Of a stretch of 64,000 nucleotides of DNA, positions 9,375 to 17,836 are shown in pieces. How positions within the stretch are numbered: the first letter of the stretch is position 1; every line of letters begins with the position of its first letter. Source of the stretch: Pedobacter sp. AJM (GTDB taxonomy: Bacteria; Bacteroidota; Bacteroidia; Sphingobacteriales; Sphingobacteriaceae); assembly GCF_002197755.1 (NCBI RefSeq), contig NZ_NHOT01000003.1:744001-808000 (forward strand). Reading direction: 5' to 3'. The position numbers were made by a program, and so were the translations under genes. A model generated the notes under the pieces. The model was not told where the DNA came from, ran no database searches, and saw only the letters and a program-made list of their open reading frames with translations.

Positions 9375-9665
9375 GTGTTCAAAGTTTTCGTCATTGCGAG
9401 GAGGCTTTTCAGCCGACCAAGCAATCTTATTTTCATTCACTATATAAGAAATGTAAGAACATTAAAGAAATTTGCAACATGAGCTTATATTTTTCTTAGA
9501 TGCCTTATATCGTCAATCATAATTAGAAAACCAAAGTAATAGCTCATCGGCAACTCCTGCCCCGCTATACTTGCTGCCGTGAAAAACGGCATTCATCCTA
9601 TCGGGTTTATGTAACATCAGTAGTTCGTTCTGCCCAACCATTTCCTTTCATCCGCCTATAATTAT
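9375..9665. other. intergenic region with a fragment of a dispersed repeat and a small hairpin
   Basis: About 290 bp without a gene. Near 9391-9430, GTCATTGCGAGGAGG followed by GACCAAGCAATCT resembles an intergenic repeat I associate with Bacteroidetes genomes; this is recognition from memory and not verified. A 6-bp hairpin TGCCGT/ACGGCA lies at 9575-9591. The remainder is unremarkable. Confidence 0.35.
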
Positions 9666-9673
9666 TACTTTTG
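9666..9673 (+). promoter_or_regulatory. -7 promoter box of the GH20 gene
   Basis: TACTTTTG matches TANNTTTG. It overlaps a possible TTG start at 9671, which argues for the ATG at 9695 as the true start. Confidence 0.5.
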
Positions 9674-9694
9674 AAAAGGAAAATCCCTTTTATA

Positions 9695-11362
9695 ATGAAG
9701 AAATTTATCTTTTTGTTTCTAGTCTTAAGTACTTTGAAACTTTCTGCACAGGAAGTTAATATCATCCCGGTACCTGTTCAACTCGATATAAAGCAAAAAA
9801 CTGCAGCGTTTACCATCGATCAAAACACACTGATTATTGCGCCTGACTCTCTAATTAACAGCATCTCGTTTTTCACAGATTATCTTTCGAAATATTATGG
9901 CATTGTGATCGGCAGAGATAGTACTTTCAATAAAAAAGACAACGTCATCAAGCTGCAAGTAAATACGATCAAAACCTTAAATCCAGATCGGTATGAGCTT
10001 TTTTCAGATGATAAGCAAATCCAAATCAGTGCTTCATCTCCAAAAGGAATTTTCTACGGCATCCAAACGTTAATTCAACTGCTACCCTATTCCCGTAAAG
10101 CTTTTCCTGTTCAAATTCCTTCGGTTTCTATTGTCGATTATCCACGCTTCGATTACAGGGGAATGCACCTGGATGTGAGTCGCCATTTTTTTGATGTAGC
10201 TTTTGTAAAGCAATACATTGATTATTTAGCTCTTCATAAAATGAATTATTTCCACTGGCATTTAACTGATGACCATGGCTGGAGAATCGAAATAAAAAAA
10301 TATCCAAAATTGACAGAGATAGGTGCCTGGAGAGAGGGCAGTATTATTGGTTTGTGGCCTGGAAAAGGAAATGAAAACATTAAATATCAGGTATTGCCAA
10401 CGGAAGTGAAAATTACGCCAAAAGACGCTGTGGTCAAAACAGACGGCATTAAACACGGCGGATACTATACCCATGAACAGATTAAAGATGTAATTGATTA
10501 TGCGGCTAAGCGCTACATTACCATTATCCCGGAAATTGAAATGCCTGCACACAGCATGGCTTTACTTGCCGCCTACCCCGAGTTAGGAACCGAGCCAAAT
10601 AAAAAATACAAAGTTGCCCAAACCTGGGGCATGATGAACAAATACAACAATGTACTACAGGCTTCTGACACGACATTCAAATTCCTGGAAAATGTATTAA
10701 CTGAAGTGATGGATTTATTTCCATCGCCATATATTCACATTGGTGGTGATGAAGCTGCTAAAGTTTGGTGGAAACAATCGGCCGTTTCACAACAGATTAT
10801 GAAAGCAAATGGCTTAAAAACAGAAAGCGAGCTACAAAGTTATTTCATCAGAATGATTGAAAAATTTGTAAAAAGCAAAGGCAAAACCATTATTGGCTGG
10901 AATGAAATTTTACAGGGTGGCCTGGCCCCAAACGCGGTTGTAATGAGCTGGCAGGGCGAAAAAGGTGGCATTGAAGCCGCAAAGCAAACCCATAAAGTAA
11001 TCATGACTCCTGAAGACAAGTTTTATTTTAACCATGCACAATTTGTCCAGGAAGATAGTTTAACGGCAGGCAAGGCTTCCCTCCTTGCTGATGTTTACCA
11101 GTATGACCCTCTTCCTGCCGAATTAAATACCGAACAAGCAAAATACATTTGGGGCGGGCAGGGTTGTTTGTGGAGTGAATACATCACCAATCCCGTAAAA
11201 GTACAATATCAGCTTTTCCCAAGGTTAGATGCGCTGAGTGAAATTTTGTGGAGTCCGAAAAACAAACGAAATTATCCGGATTTTAAAAAACGTTTGACAA
11301 CTCAATTTAAACGCTATGATTTGATGGGCATCACCTATTCCAAAAAATATCTGGAAAATTAA
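9695..11362 (+). CDS. beta-N-acetylhexosaminidase, glycoside hydrolase family 20
   Basis: Secreted or periplasmic exo-hexosaminidase removing terminal GlcNAc/GalNAc from glycans, chitin oligomers or peptidoglycan fragments. Signal peptide at residues 1-20 (ends LKLSAQ), GH20b N-terminal domain to about 145, then the GH20 barrel starting DYPRFDYRGMHLDVSRHFF. The catalytic pair is in HIGGDEAAKVWW (Asp352 and Glu353 counting from this start). Asp protonates or positions the substrate acetamido group, and Glu is the acid/base. Other family blocks are HWHLTDDHGWRIEIKKYP and WGGQGCLWSEY. The 555-aa length is normal. Its stop overlaps the stop region of the convergent AraC gene by 4 bp. No SusCD is adjacent. 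Confidence 0.95.
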   Translation: MKKFIFLFLVLSTLKLSAQEVNIIPVPVQLDIKQKTAAFTIDQNTLIIAPDSLINSISFFTDYLSKYYGIVIGRDSTFNKKDNVIKLQVNTIKTLNPDRYELFSDDKQIQISASSPKGIFYGIQTLIQLLPYSRKAFPVQIPSVSIVDYPRFDYRGMHLDVSRHFFDVAFVKQYIDYLALHKMNYFHWHLTDDHGWRIEIKKYPKLTEIGAWREGSIIGLWPGKGNENIKYQVLPTEVKITPKDAVVKTDGIKHGGYYTHEQIKDVIDYAAKRYITIIPEIEMPAHSMALLAAYPELGTEPNKKYKVAQTWGMMNKYNNVLQASDTTFKFLENVLTEVMDLFPSPYIHIGGDEAAKVWWKQSAVSQQIMKANGLKTESELQSYFIRMIEKFVKSKGKTIIGWNEILQGGLAPNAVVMSWQGEKGGIEAAKQTHKVIMTPEDKFYFNHAQFVQEDSLTAGKASLLADVYQYDPLPAELNTEQAKYIWGGQGCLWSEYITNPVKVQYQLFPRLDALSEILWSPKNKRNYPDFKKRLTTQFKRYDLMGITYSKKYLEN

Positions 11363-12285
11363 TGAATGAGCTGTTTTGCCATTTGTAACTGATAGTTACC
11401 AGGTGTAATACCAACAACCTTTTTAAAAATTCTGATGAAGTAATTGGCATCATTAAATCCAAGTTCATAACTAATTGAAGTTACTTTTGCCCCAGATTGC
11501 GCCAGTAAAACCTTTGCCCTATTTATTTTCTCAGTCAGGATAAAATCATTCGGACTAATGCCTAACTCCCGCTTAAATAACCTGTAAAAACTTGCTTTGC
11601 TCATACAGGCTTTATCACTTAAACTCTTGATACTAATTTTCTCGCTTAAATTTGATTTAATATAATTCAATACAAAGGCCAGTGGATTTTGATTAAGGTT
11701 ATAGGCCTCATCAGTGATGGTTTTGAAGTTTTGCATTTGCATAATCCTGACTAAAAGTTCTTTGAGGGTTAAATCTGCCAGAACATCCTTTTCTTTTGCG
11801 CCTTCTGAACAAATCCTGATTACTTTGTTAATGAGGTATGCAATTTCTTCATTGTTGTAAAAATGATATTCATCGTAATTTAACAACCATTTTTCATTGC
11901 TTCCCTCTTTAGGAAAGAATTCGTTCAGGTAAGCTATTGTTTTTTTAATCTGATCCTGATCTATAGCGAGTGCTATACACTGTGTCGGACTACGGTGGCT
12001 TGCTTCCGGAAAATCAATTTTCATGGTTACAGAAGGCGGAACAATAACCGTTTGCCCTGGAAAATAATCAAATCCATTTTTATCAAAGAGATGCATGACC
12101 TTTTTTCCTCTTAACATACTTGTAATGACGAAATCATTAAAAGTTAGCGGCACCAGGTAAGATTCTGCATAAGTTTCAAAAACGTTTAATTCGCAATGTG
12201 ATAAAGTATATGAAGTTCTGTTTTCAACTAATGTTTGTAATTTTTCGATTCTACTTAAACTGACCTGGTCTAATATATGTGGCAT
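11359..12285 (-). CDS. AraC-family transcriptional regulator
   Basis: 308-aa regulator. An N-terminal sensing region (about 1-190, no confident subfamily) is followed by a C-terminal AraC/XylS double helix-turn-helix (about 205-300). Seen there are ISIKSLSDKACMSKASFYRLF for the first HTH and ISYELGFNDANYFIRIFKKVVGITPG for the second. A TTG start at 12327 would lie inside the -7 box, so ATG 12285 is chosen. It is transcribed divergently from aldehyde dehydrogenase + DUF779, and this arrangement makes it the likely activator of that pair. The inducer is unknown; an aldehyde or alcohol would fit. Confidence 0.88.
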   Translation of the reverse strand: MPHILDQVSLSRIEKLQTLVENRTSYTLSHCELNVFETYAESYLVPLTFNDFVITSMLRGKKVMHLFDKNGFDYFPGQTVIVPPSVTMKIDFPEASHRSPTQCIALAIDQDQIKKTIAYLNEFFPKEGSNEKWLLNYDEYHFYNNEEIAYLINKVIRICSEGAKEKDVLADLTLKELLVRIMQMQNFKTITDEAYNLNQNPLAFVLNYIKSNLSEKISIKSLSDKACMSKASFYRLFKRELGISPNDFILTEKINRAKVLLAQSGAKVTSISYELGFNDANYFIRIFKKVVGITPGNYQLQMAKQLIH

Positions 12286-12324
12286 AACAATAAAGATTTT
12301 GGTTAGAGCGCATTGCTGATTACT

Positions 12325-12352
12325 CAAATATATAGATAAGTATTTTCACAAA
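12325..12352 (-). promoter_or_regulatory. promoter of the AraC gene
   Basis: On the minus strand TTTG (12352-12349), 16 bp spacer, then TATATTTG (12332-12325), close to the Bacteroidetes consensus. Confidence 0.5.
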
Positions 12353-12538
12353 GGCCATACAGACTGCAACAATAATGCTATTACTTGATGCAATTATACT
12401 ACCTCTACAGGCAGATTTACCATTAGGTTTGTATTAACCAGGTCTTCATTCGCTAAAAATCATGATGAGCAATTCGATCTAAACTTGATTTAGTGAAATG
12501 CTTTTGGTGTTTTTATCATTAAAAAATCAATAATAATT

Positions 12539-14044
12539 ATGGAAAATTTAATCGAGAAACCAACATTTAAATCCCATTACGATAACTATATCGGCGGAAA
12601 ATTCGTAGCGCCGGTAAAAGGTGCCTACTTTGATAACATCTCTCCGATTGACGGAAAGGTTTTTACAAAAGCCGCTCATTCTACCAAAGAAGATTTAGAA
12701 CTTGCTGTAGATGCCGCACATGATGCTTTCCAAACTTGGAGCAAAACTTCATCAACCGAACGGAGCATCATTTTGAATAAAATTGCTCAACGTATGGAAG
12801 ATAATTTAGAATATCTTGCTACTGTAGAAACGATTGATAATGGTAAGGCCGTTCGTGAAACATTAGCTGCAGATTTGCCTTTAGGCATTGATCACTTCAG
12901 GTACTTTGCTGGTGTAATCCGTGCGGAGGAAGGCTCACTTTCAGAATTGGACGCCAATACGGTTTCGCTGATTGTACACGAACCAATTGGTGTAGTGGCA
13001 CAGATTATCCCCTGGAATTTCCCGCTGTTAATGGGGATCTGGAAACTGGCTCCTGCCTTAGCCGCAGGTAATTGTGTGGTCTTAAAACCAGCAGAAAGCA
13101 CACCAATTTCCATCATGGTTTTGATGGAACTCATTGGCGATTTATTGCCTCCGGGCGTAATCAATGTCGTAAACGGTTTTGGCGCAGAACTCGGACGTGC
13201 ATTAGTTACCAATCCTAAAGTTTCAAAGGCAGCTTTCACCGGATCAACACCAACAGGTAGATTGGTGATGCAATATGCAACTGAAAATATTATCCCGGTT
13301 ACTTTAGAGTTGGGTGGAAAATCGCCAAACGTTTTCTTCAGTTCTGTGATGGATGAAGATGATGCATTTTTAGATAAAGCAGTAGAAGGTGCGGTGATGT
13401 TTGCCTTAAACCAGGGCGAAATTTGTACTTGTCCGTCGCGTTTGTTAATTCAGGAAGACATTTACGAGAAATTTATTGCCAGGGTAATTGAAAGAACGGA
13501 GTCGATTAAGATCGGTAGTCCCTTGGATAAAACCGTAATGATGGGTGCACAAGCTTCAAAAATTCAGTTCGAAAAGATTGCTCAATATATCAAATTAGGG
13601 AAAGAAGAAGGTGCCGAAGTATTAACTGGAGGGGAAGTAAACGAACTTCCTGGTGAGCTTGGCGGTGGATATTATATTAAACCAACCATTTTCAAAGGGC
13701 ATAATAAAATGCGGATTTTCCAGGAGGAGATTTTTGGTCCGGTGCTGGCTGTAACCACTTTTAAAACAGTTGAGGAAGCGATTGAGATCGCGAATGACAC
13801 ACTTTACGGTTTGGGTGCAGGTGTTTGGACCAGAGATGCACATGAGCTTTACCAGGTGCCGAGGGCCATTCAGGCTGGTCGCGTTTGGGTAAATCAATAT
13901 CACTCCTATCCTGCAGGTGCGCCATTTGGGGGGTATAAACAATCGGGTGTGGGAAGAGAAAATCATAAAATGATGCTCGGTCATTATCGCCAGACTAAAA
14001 ATATGTTAATCTCTTACGATAAAAATAAATTAGGTTTCTTTTAG
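12539..14044 (+). CDS. NAD(P)+-dependent aldehyde dehydrogenase (AldB/ExaC-like)
   Basis: Cytoplasmic aldehyde dehydrogenase, 501 aa, oxidising an aldehyde (acetaldehyde-like in the closest characterised relatives) to the acid. Seen are the cofactor region [22 protein letters not shown], the GSTPTGRLV Rossmann turn, the general base in [11 protein letters not shown] and the nucleophile in [11 protein letters not shown]. The first Cys (residue 296) aligns with Cys302 of ALDH2; the CTCPSR form is typical of AldB/ExaC enzymes. It is followed by a DUF779 gene and divergent from an AraC regulator, a combination often found around this ALDH type. The exact substrate is inferred only. Confidence 0.93.
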   Translation: MENLIEKPTFKSHYDNYIGGKFVAPVKGAYFDNISPIDGKVFTKAAHSTKEDLELAVDAAHDAFQTWSKTSSTERSIILNKIAQRMEDNLEYLATVETIDNGKAVRETLAADLPLGIDHFRYFAGVIRAEEGSLSELDANTVSLIVHEPIGVVAQIIPWNFPLLMGIWKLAPALAAGNCVVLKPAESTPISIMVLMELIGDLLPPGVINVVNGFGAELGRALVTNPKVSKAAFTGSTPTGRLVMQYATENIIPVTLELGGKSPNVFFSSVMDEDDAFLDKAVEGAVMFALNQGEICTCPSRLLIQEDIYEKFIARVIERTESIKIGSPLDKTVMMGAQASKIQFEKIAQYIKLGKEEGAEVLTGGEVNELPGELGGGYYIKPTIFKGHNKMRIFQEEIFGPVLAVTTFKTVEEAIEIANDTLYGLGAGVWTRDAHELYQVPRAIQAGRVWVNQYHSYPAGAPFGGYKQSGVGRENHKMMLGHYRQTKNMLISYDKNKLGFF

Positions 14045-14050
14045 TTAGAT

Positions 14051-14141
14051 CATGGTTTATGGTGAATTAGCTTATATCCTGGTGTTTCTTAAGAACGTAA
14101 TCATGAGATAAATGAGACGAATATCACGGCTATAAACCATG
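14051..14141. repeat. 10-bp inverted repeat between ALDH and DUF779
   Basis: CATGGTTTAT (14051-14060) and ATAAACCATG (14132-14141), separated by 71 bp. It could fold in the mRNA between the two genes; function unknown. Confidence 0.5.
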
Positions 14142-14193
14142 AACCATATAACTATCAAAATATGAAGCGACATAAAACCATCTATACACTATT

Positions 14194-14568
14194 ATGATAG
14201 CGCGAATAGACAGTACAGGGAAAGCTAAAGAGCTGATTGCAATTCTTAAAGAAAAACATGGGGAGCTCATGTTCTATCAAGCCGGAGGATGCTGCGAAGG
14301 CACACAACCCCAATGCTTCGAAAAAGGTGGCTATTATCTACGCATGAGAGATGTTTGCCTTGGAGAAGTAGAAGGTTGTGAATTCTGGGTGGACAGAGAT
14401 CTTTTTGAATATTGGAAATTTTCGCACTTTACGCTGGATGTTTTGGATGGTTTCGGCGTTGGCGGATTTTCATTGGAAACACCTTTGCAAAAAACTTTCA
14501 AAATCCATTATCGCCTTTTTACTGAAGAGGAACTTAAAAATCTGGTACCTGTTAAAACTGCAGATTAA
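14194..14568 (+). CDS. DUF779 protein, aldehyde dehydrogenase-associated
   Basis: 124-aa cytoplasmic protein of the DUF779 family, which regularly sits beside AldB/ExaC aldehyde dehydrogenases. Conserved features include the Gly/Cys block FYQAGGCCEGTQPQCF, another Cys in MRDVCLGEVEGCEFWV, and the FGVGGFSLETP motif. The many Cys residues suggest metal or redox chemistry, but no reaction is known. It lies 149 bp after the ALDH gene on the same strand, probably in the same transcript, and a terminator follows. Family assignment is firm, function open. Confidence 0.9.
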   Translation: MIARIDSTGKAKELIAILKEKHGELMFYQAGGCCEGTQPQCFEKGGYYLRMRDVCLGEVEGCEFWVDRDLFEYWKFSHFTLDVLDGFGVGGFSLETPLQKTFKIHYRLFTEEELKNLVPVKTAD

Positions 14569-14588
14569 ATACTATTTTTTCTTTTAAG

Positions 14589-14619
14589 GTCAGTTCGGCA
14601 TAATCCGGCTGACTTTTTT
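14589..14619 (+). terminator. terminator after the ALDH-DUF779 unit
   Basis: GTCAG...CGG pairs with CCG...CTGAC (14589-14613), followed by six T. Confidence 0.75.
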
Positions 14620-14674
14620 ATTTTATGGCAATTGGTATTGAAAATAAATACAATCTTTGCATCAAATTATAACC

Positions 14675-14881
14675 ATGAGAAAAGTTTTTGCAGTTGCTTG
14701 CACCATCCTCACCTTATTTCTTTTAAAAGAAACCGTGAATGTTTTTATTACCGATGAAGCAGATATTGTGAAACAACGTGGAATTTTCATCGTGATTTGG
14801 CTAAGCATCTTTATTCCGTTTTTAATCTTAAGTCTTTGGTTATGGTCGCCTAAAAACAAGGACCGAGATGCAGAACAGTAA
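14675..14881 (+). CDS. small membrane protein, unknown
   Basis: 68-aa protein, not recognised. An N-terminal hydrophobic segment (residues about 3-18, VFAVACTILTLFLL) and a second one (about 40-60, IFIVIWLSIFIPFLILSLWLW) predict two transmembrane helices joined by a short charged loop (DEADIVKQRG), with a charged C-terminus. A weak -7-like AATCTTTG at 14652-14659 with TTG 17 bp upstream could drive it. Intact frame, plausible start and own promoter argue for a real gene, but homology cannot be judged. Confidence 0.5.
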   Translation: MRKVFAVACTILTLFLLKETVNVFITDEADIVKQRGIFIVIWLSIFIPFLILSLWLWSPKNKDRDAEQ

Positions 14882-14883
14882 GC

Positions 14884-15729
14884 ATTAATCTATCGGTCCT
14901 TGTCCAGACGAACGAAACAAAGAATCCAATTTATTTATAGTTTCAAGCTTGGCCATTATAGCCCGTTAAGATTTCTGTTGGTGCAACGCAAATCAATAAA
15001 AAGGTAGGACGAAAGACAGAAGTTTATTGATTAAGATAATCGCTATTGCCCAAATAATTATCCCGTAGATTTAGAGGACTTCCGCAGAAGCGAATAGTAA
15101 AAATCTGCGAAATCATTTTGATCTGCGGGCCAAAGCCAGGCATAACCTTATGTCCATTTTACAGCGCACGAGTTAGCTTATTTAATTCAGTATTTATTAA
15201 TAACCAAGAAATAATCGCTATTGCTTAAATAATTGTCCCGCAGATTTAGAGGACTTCCGCAGAAGCGAGCAGCAAAATCTACGAATCACTTTGATCTGCT
15301 GGCCAAAGCCAGGCATAACCTTATGTCGTTTTACAGCACATGATTTAACTTATTTAATTCAATATTTATTATAACGAACTAAGAAATAATCGCTATTGCT
15401 TAAACAATTATCCCGCAGATTTAGAGGACTTCCGCAGAAGCGAGCAGCAAAAATCTGCGAAATTACTTTGATCTGCGGGCCAAAGCCAGACATAACCATA
15501 TGTCCATTTTACAACGCACGAGTTAGCTTATTTAATTCAGTATTTATTAATAACCAAGAAATAATCGCTATTGCTTAAACAATTATCCAGATTTAGAGCA
15601 CTTTCACAGAAGGGAATAGTAAACCTGCAAAATCACTTTGATCTGTGGGCCAAAGCCAGACATCATATTAATTATTAAAACATCAATTAGCCTATCGGTC
15701 CGGTGTCACACCGACCGAAAACAAAAATT
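14884..15729. repeat. composite repeat locus: tandem array flanked by two related 40-bp elements
   Basis: The two flanks share ATTA-N-CTATCGGTCC and a GACGAACGAAACAA / GACCGAAAACAA part (14884-14925 and 15685-15729). The right copy folds into TCGGT-C-CGGTG / CACCG-ACCGA (15695-15718). Between them lies the 175-bp tandem array. No protein-coding gene is credible in this 950-bp stretch. Confidence 0.7.
15034..15665. repeat. 175-bp tandem repeats, about 3.6 copies
   Basis: The anchor ATAATCGCTATTGC recurs at 15036, 15211, 15386 and 15561, exactly 175 bp apart. The first three units are nearly complete; the fourth is degenerate and stops near 15665. Each unit holds a palindromic core. In unit 3 CCCGCAGAT (15412-15420) can pair with ATCTGCGGG (15471-15479), while the overlapping CGCAGATTT can pair with AAATCTGCG (15451-15459). 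Two alternative folds therefore compete for the same 5' arm. The same AAATCTGCGAAA...ATCTGCGGG module recurs at 60.7 kb. Confidence 0.85.
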
Positions 15730-15814
15730 AAATTTTAAATGTTGCTACAGAAGAATTTAGCATACAAACTACAAAACAATAGACATCTAACTTTTCTACC
15801 TTAAAACATTTTTC

Positions 15815-15822
15815 TATATTTG
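15815..15822 (+). promoter_or_regulatory. -7 promoter box of pyrR
   Basis: TATATTTG matches TANNTTTG and overlaps an in-frame TTG at 15820, so the ATG at 15838 is the likely start with a leader of only about 10 nt. No attenuator hairpin precedes pyrR. Confidence 0.5.
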
Positions 15823-15837
15823 CCCAATCCTTCTCCA

Positions 15838-16392
15838 ATGCAAAAGAAAACAATCTTTGACGGACAAAAAATTCAGATTACAATTAAGCGGCTTTGCCAT
15901 CAGTTAATTGAAAATCACGACGATTTCGCAAATACCGTTCTAATTGGCATTCAGCCAAGAGGAATCTTTTTGGCTGACCGGATTCACCAGGAACTGCAAC
16001 TCATTTTAAAAAATAAAAAAATCCTTAAGGGCAATCTCGACATTACCTTTTTCAGAGATGATTTCCGCCGAAAGGATGGTTTGGTAACAGCAAGCAGCAA
16101 TTCCATCGACTTTATTATCGAAGGAAAAAAAGTTGTACTAATTGATGATGTATTATGGACTGGCCGAACCATCAGGGCAGCACTTGATGCCTTGCTGGCA
16201 TATGGCCGTCCGGAAAAAGTAGAACTGCTGGTGTTAATAGACCGCAGATTTAGCAGGCATTTACCCATCGAACCAGATTATACGGGCCATGTGGTAGATA
16301 GCTTAAATTCACAACAGGTGAAGGTTACCTGGGCAAGCGAAGGAGCAGAAGACAAAGTGATTTTATTATCTGAACCACCCTTGCCAAAATAA
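15838..16392 (+). CDS. pyrR: PyrR-type pyrimidine regulator / uracil phosphoribosyltransferase
   Basis: 184-aa type I phosphoribosyltransferase of the PyrR family. Members bind pyr mRNA in Bacillus and have uracil phosphoribosyltransferase activity. Seen are the PRPP-binding signature VVLIDDVLWTGRTIRAALDAL, the upstream GIQPRGIFLADRI, the basic FRDDFRRKDG and the C-terminal LIDRRFSRHLPIEPDYTG region specific to PyrR. It lies 94 bp upstream of pyrB on the same strand, so the two probably form a pyrimidine operon. No PyrR-binding loop or anti-terminator is visible in the short leader, so RNA-based regulation is uncertain. Confidence 0.93.
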   Translation: MQKKTIFDGQKIQITIKRLCHQLIENHDDFANTVLIGIQPRGIFLADRIHQELQLILKNKKILKGNLDITFFRDDFRRKDGLVTASSNSIDFIIEGKKVVLIDDVLWTGRTIRAALDALLAYGRPEKVELLVLIDRRFSRHLPIEPDYTGHVVDSLNSQQVKVTWASEGAEDKVILLSEPPLPK

Positions 16393-16486
16393 GCATAAAC
16401 GCTTTACGGAGGGTATTTTGGCATAGAAGCGCTATCTGACAGTTAATAACATTATAATAAACAGATAAAAAACAATACTATAGAAA

Positions 16487-17416
16487 ATGGCAGCAGACAA
16501 ACTATCAACCCGACATCTTTTAGGCATTAAAGATATTAACCGGAATGATATCGAATTGATTTTCGAAACTGCAGATAATTTTAAGGAAGTAATTAACAGA
16601 CCAATCAAAAAGGTTCCTTCACTTCGTGACATTACCATTGCCAATATCTTTTTCGAAAACTCTACCCGAACAAAACTTTCATTTGAACTTGCTGAAAAGA
16701 GACTTTCGGCTGATGTGGTTAATTTTGCAGCCTCTTCCTCCTCTGTAAGTAAAGGCGAAACACTGATTGACACCGTAAATAACATCTTATCGATGAAAGT
16801 GGATATGGTAGTGATGCGTCACCCTTATGCCGGTGCAGGTCAGTTTTTGAGTAAACACGTTAAAGCGCAGATCGTAAATGCCGGAGATGGGGCACATGAA
16901 CATCCAACACAGGCTTTGCTTGATGCTTTCTCTATCCGTCAGAAATTAGGTGATGTTTCCGGAAAAAAGGTAGTCATTGTTGGTGATATTCTCCACTCCA
17001 GGGTAGCCATCTCTAATATCCTTTGCCTGCAGCGTTTAGGTGCAGAAGTGATGGTATGCGGACCGACAACATTGATACCGAAACACATTCATCAACTGGG
17101 CGTGAAGGTAGAACATAACCTGATCAAAGCGCTAAACTGGTGTGATGTAGCCAATATGCTCCGCATTCAACTCGAGCGTCAGGACATTAAATATTTCCCG
17201 TCATTACGGGAATATGCGATGATGTACGGTCTAAACAAACAGATTCTGGATAACCTTGATAAAGAAATTATCGTCATGCACCCTGGCCCGATTAACCGAG
17301 GCGTAGAAATTACCAGTGATGTAGCCGACAGCAAACAATCCATCATCCTGGAACAGGTAGAAAATGGTGTGGCGGTAAGAATGGCAGTGCTTTATTTACT
17401 GGCAAGCCAGGGTTAA
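16487..17416 (+). CDS. pyrB: aspartate carbamoyltransferase catalytic subunit
   Basis: Catalyses carbamoyl phosphate + L-aspartate to N-carbamoyl-L-aspartate, the second step of de novo pyrimidine synthesis. The 309-aa length is normal. The carbamoyl-phosphate site STRTKLSFELAEKRL is at about residues 58-72, the His loop HEHPTQALLDAFSIR near 138-152, and the aspartate-binding HPGPINRGVEI near the C-terminus. It is co-directional with pyrR. No pyrI regulatory subunit follows; 420 bp without recognised features come next. Confidence 0.96.
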   Translation: MAADKLSTRHLLGIKDINRNDIELIFETADNFKEVINRPIKKVPSLRDITIANIFFENSTRTKLSFELAEKRLSADVVNFAASSSSVSKGETLIDTVNNILSMKVDMVVMRHPYAGAGQFLSKHVKAQIVNAGDGAHEHPTQALLDAFSIRQKLGDVSGKKVVIVGDILHSRVAISNILCLQRLGAEVMVCGPTTLIPKHIHQLGVKVEHNLIKALNWCDVANMLRIQLERQDIKYFPSLREYAMMYGLNKQILDNLDKEIIVMHPGPINRGVEITSDVADSKQSIILEQVENGVAVRMAVLYLLASQG

Positions 17417-17836
17417 GTTTGGAGTTTTGAGTCCAAAGTCTAGTGGCCGGTATTAGTCTATTAGCAGTGGGTTGGAAAAAATATTCAGGAATTGAAAGCA
17501 TGTTTCCGGACCTGACAGAGATAATTAATCTTCAGCTTCTTTACTCTAATGGCGGATGCGGCGGCACAAATAAACAACTGTACCAATGACGAATGACCAT
17601 TGAACTCCTGGCCGAAATAAACCTCCTTTTTCAACAATCAGATCTACCCTGATACCAAACTAAAAAACCTTTCGTTAAAGTGTGTTATTAACAGATGTTA
17701 ATTACTTATGTTGATAAACAGCAATACTATTTTTAATTTAGTACCAACCCTATTTGAAACCGATGGAACCTTTAAGCCTTAATCTCCTGCAATTATGGAT
17801 TATAACGGCATCATCTCATGAAAAAGATATAGCATA
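17417..17836. other. intergenic region, no gene seen
   Basis: 420 bp. A weak 6-bp hairpin TTTGGA/TCCAAA lies at 17418-17437 just after pyrB, without a T-tract. No clear TANNTTTG box precedes the TPR gene. Nothing else recognised. Confidence 0.4.

Noticed and set aside
15396..15578. 60-codon plus-strand reading frame
   Set aside because: It lies wholly within the 175-bp repeats and is a by-product of the repeat sequence.
15034..15665. CRISPR array
   Set aside because: Units are 175 bp, repeated along the whole length without unique spacers, and no cas genes are present.
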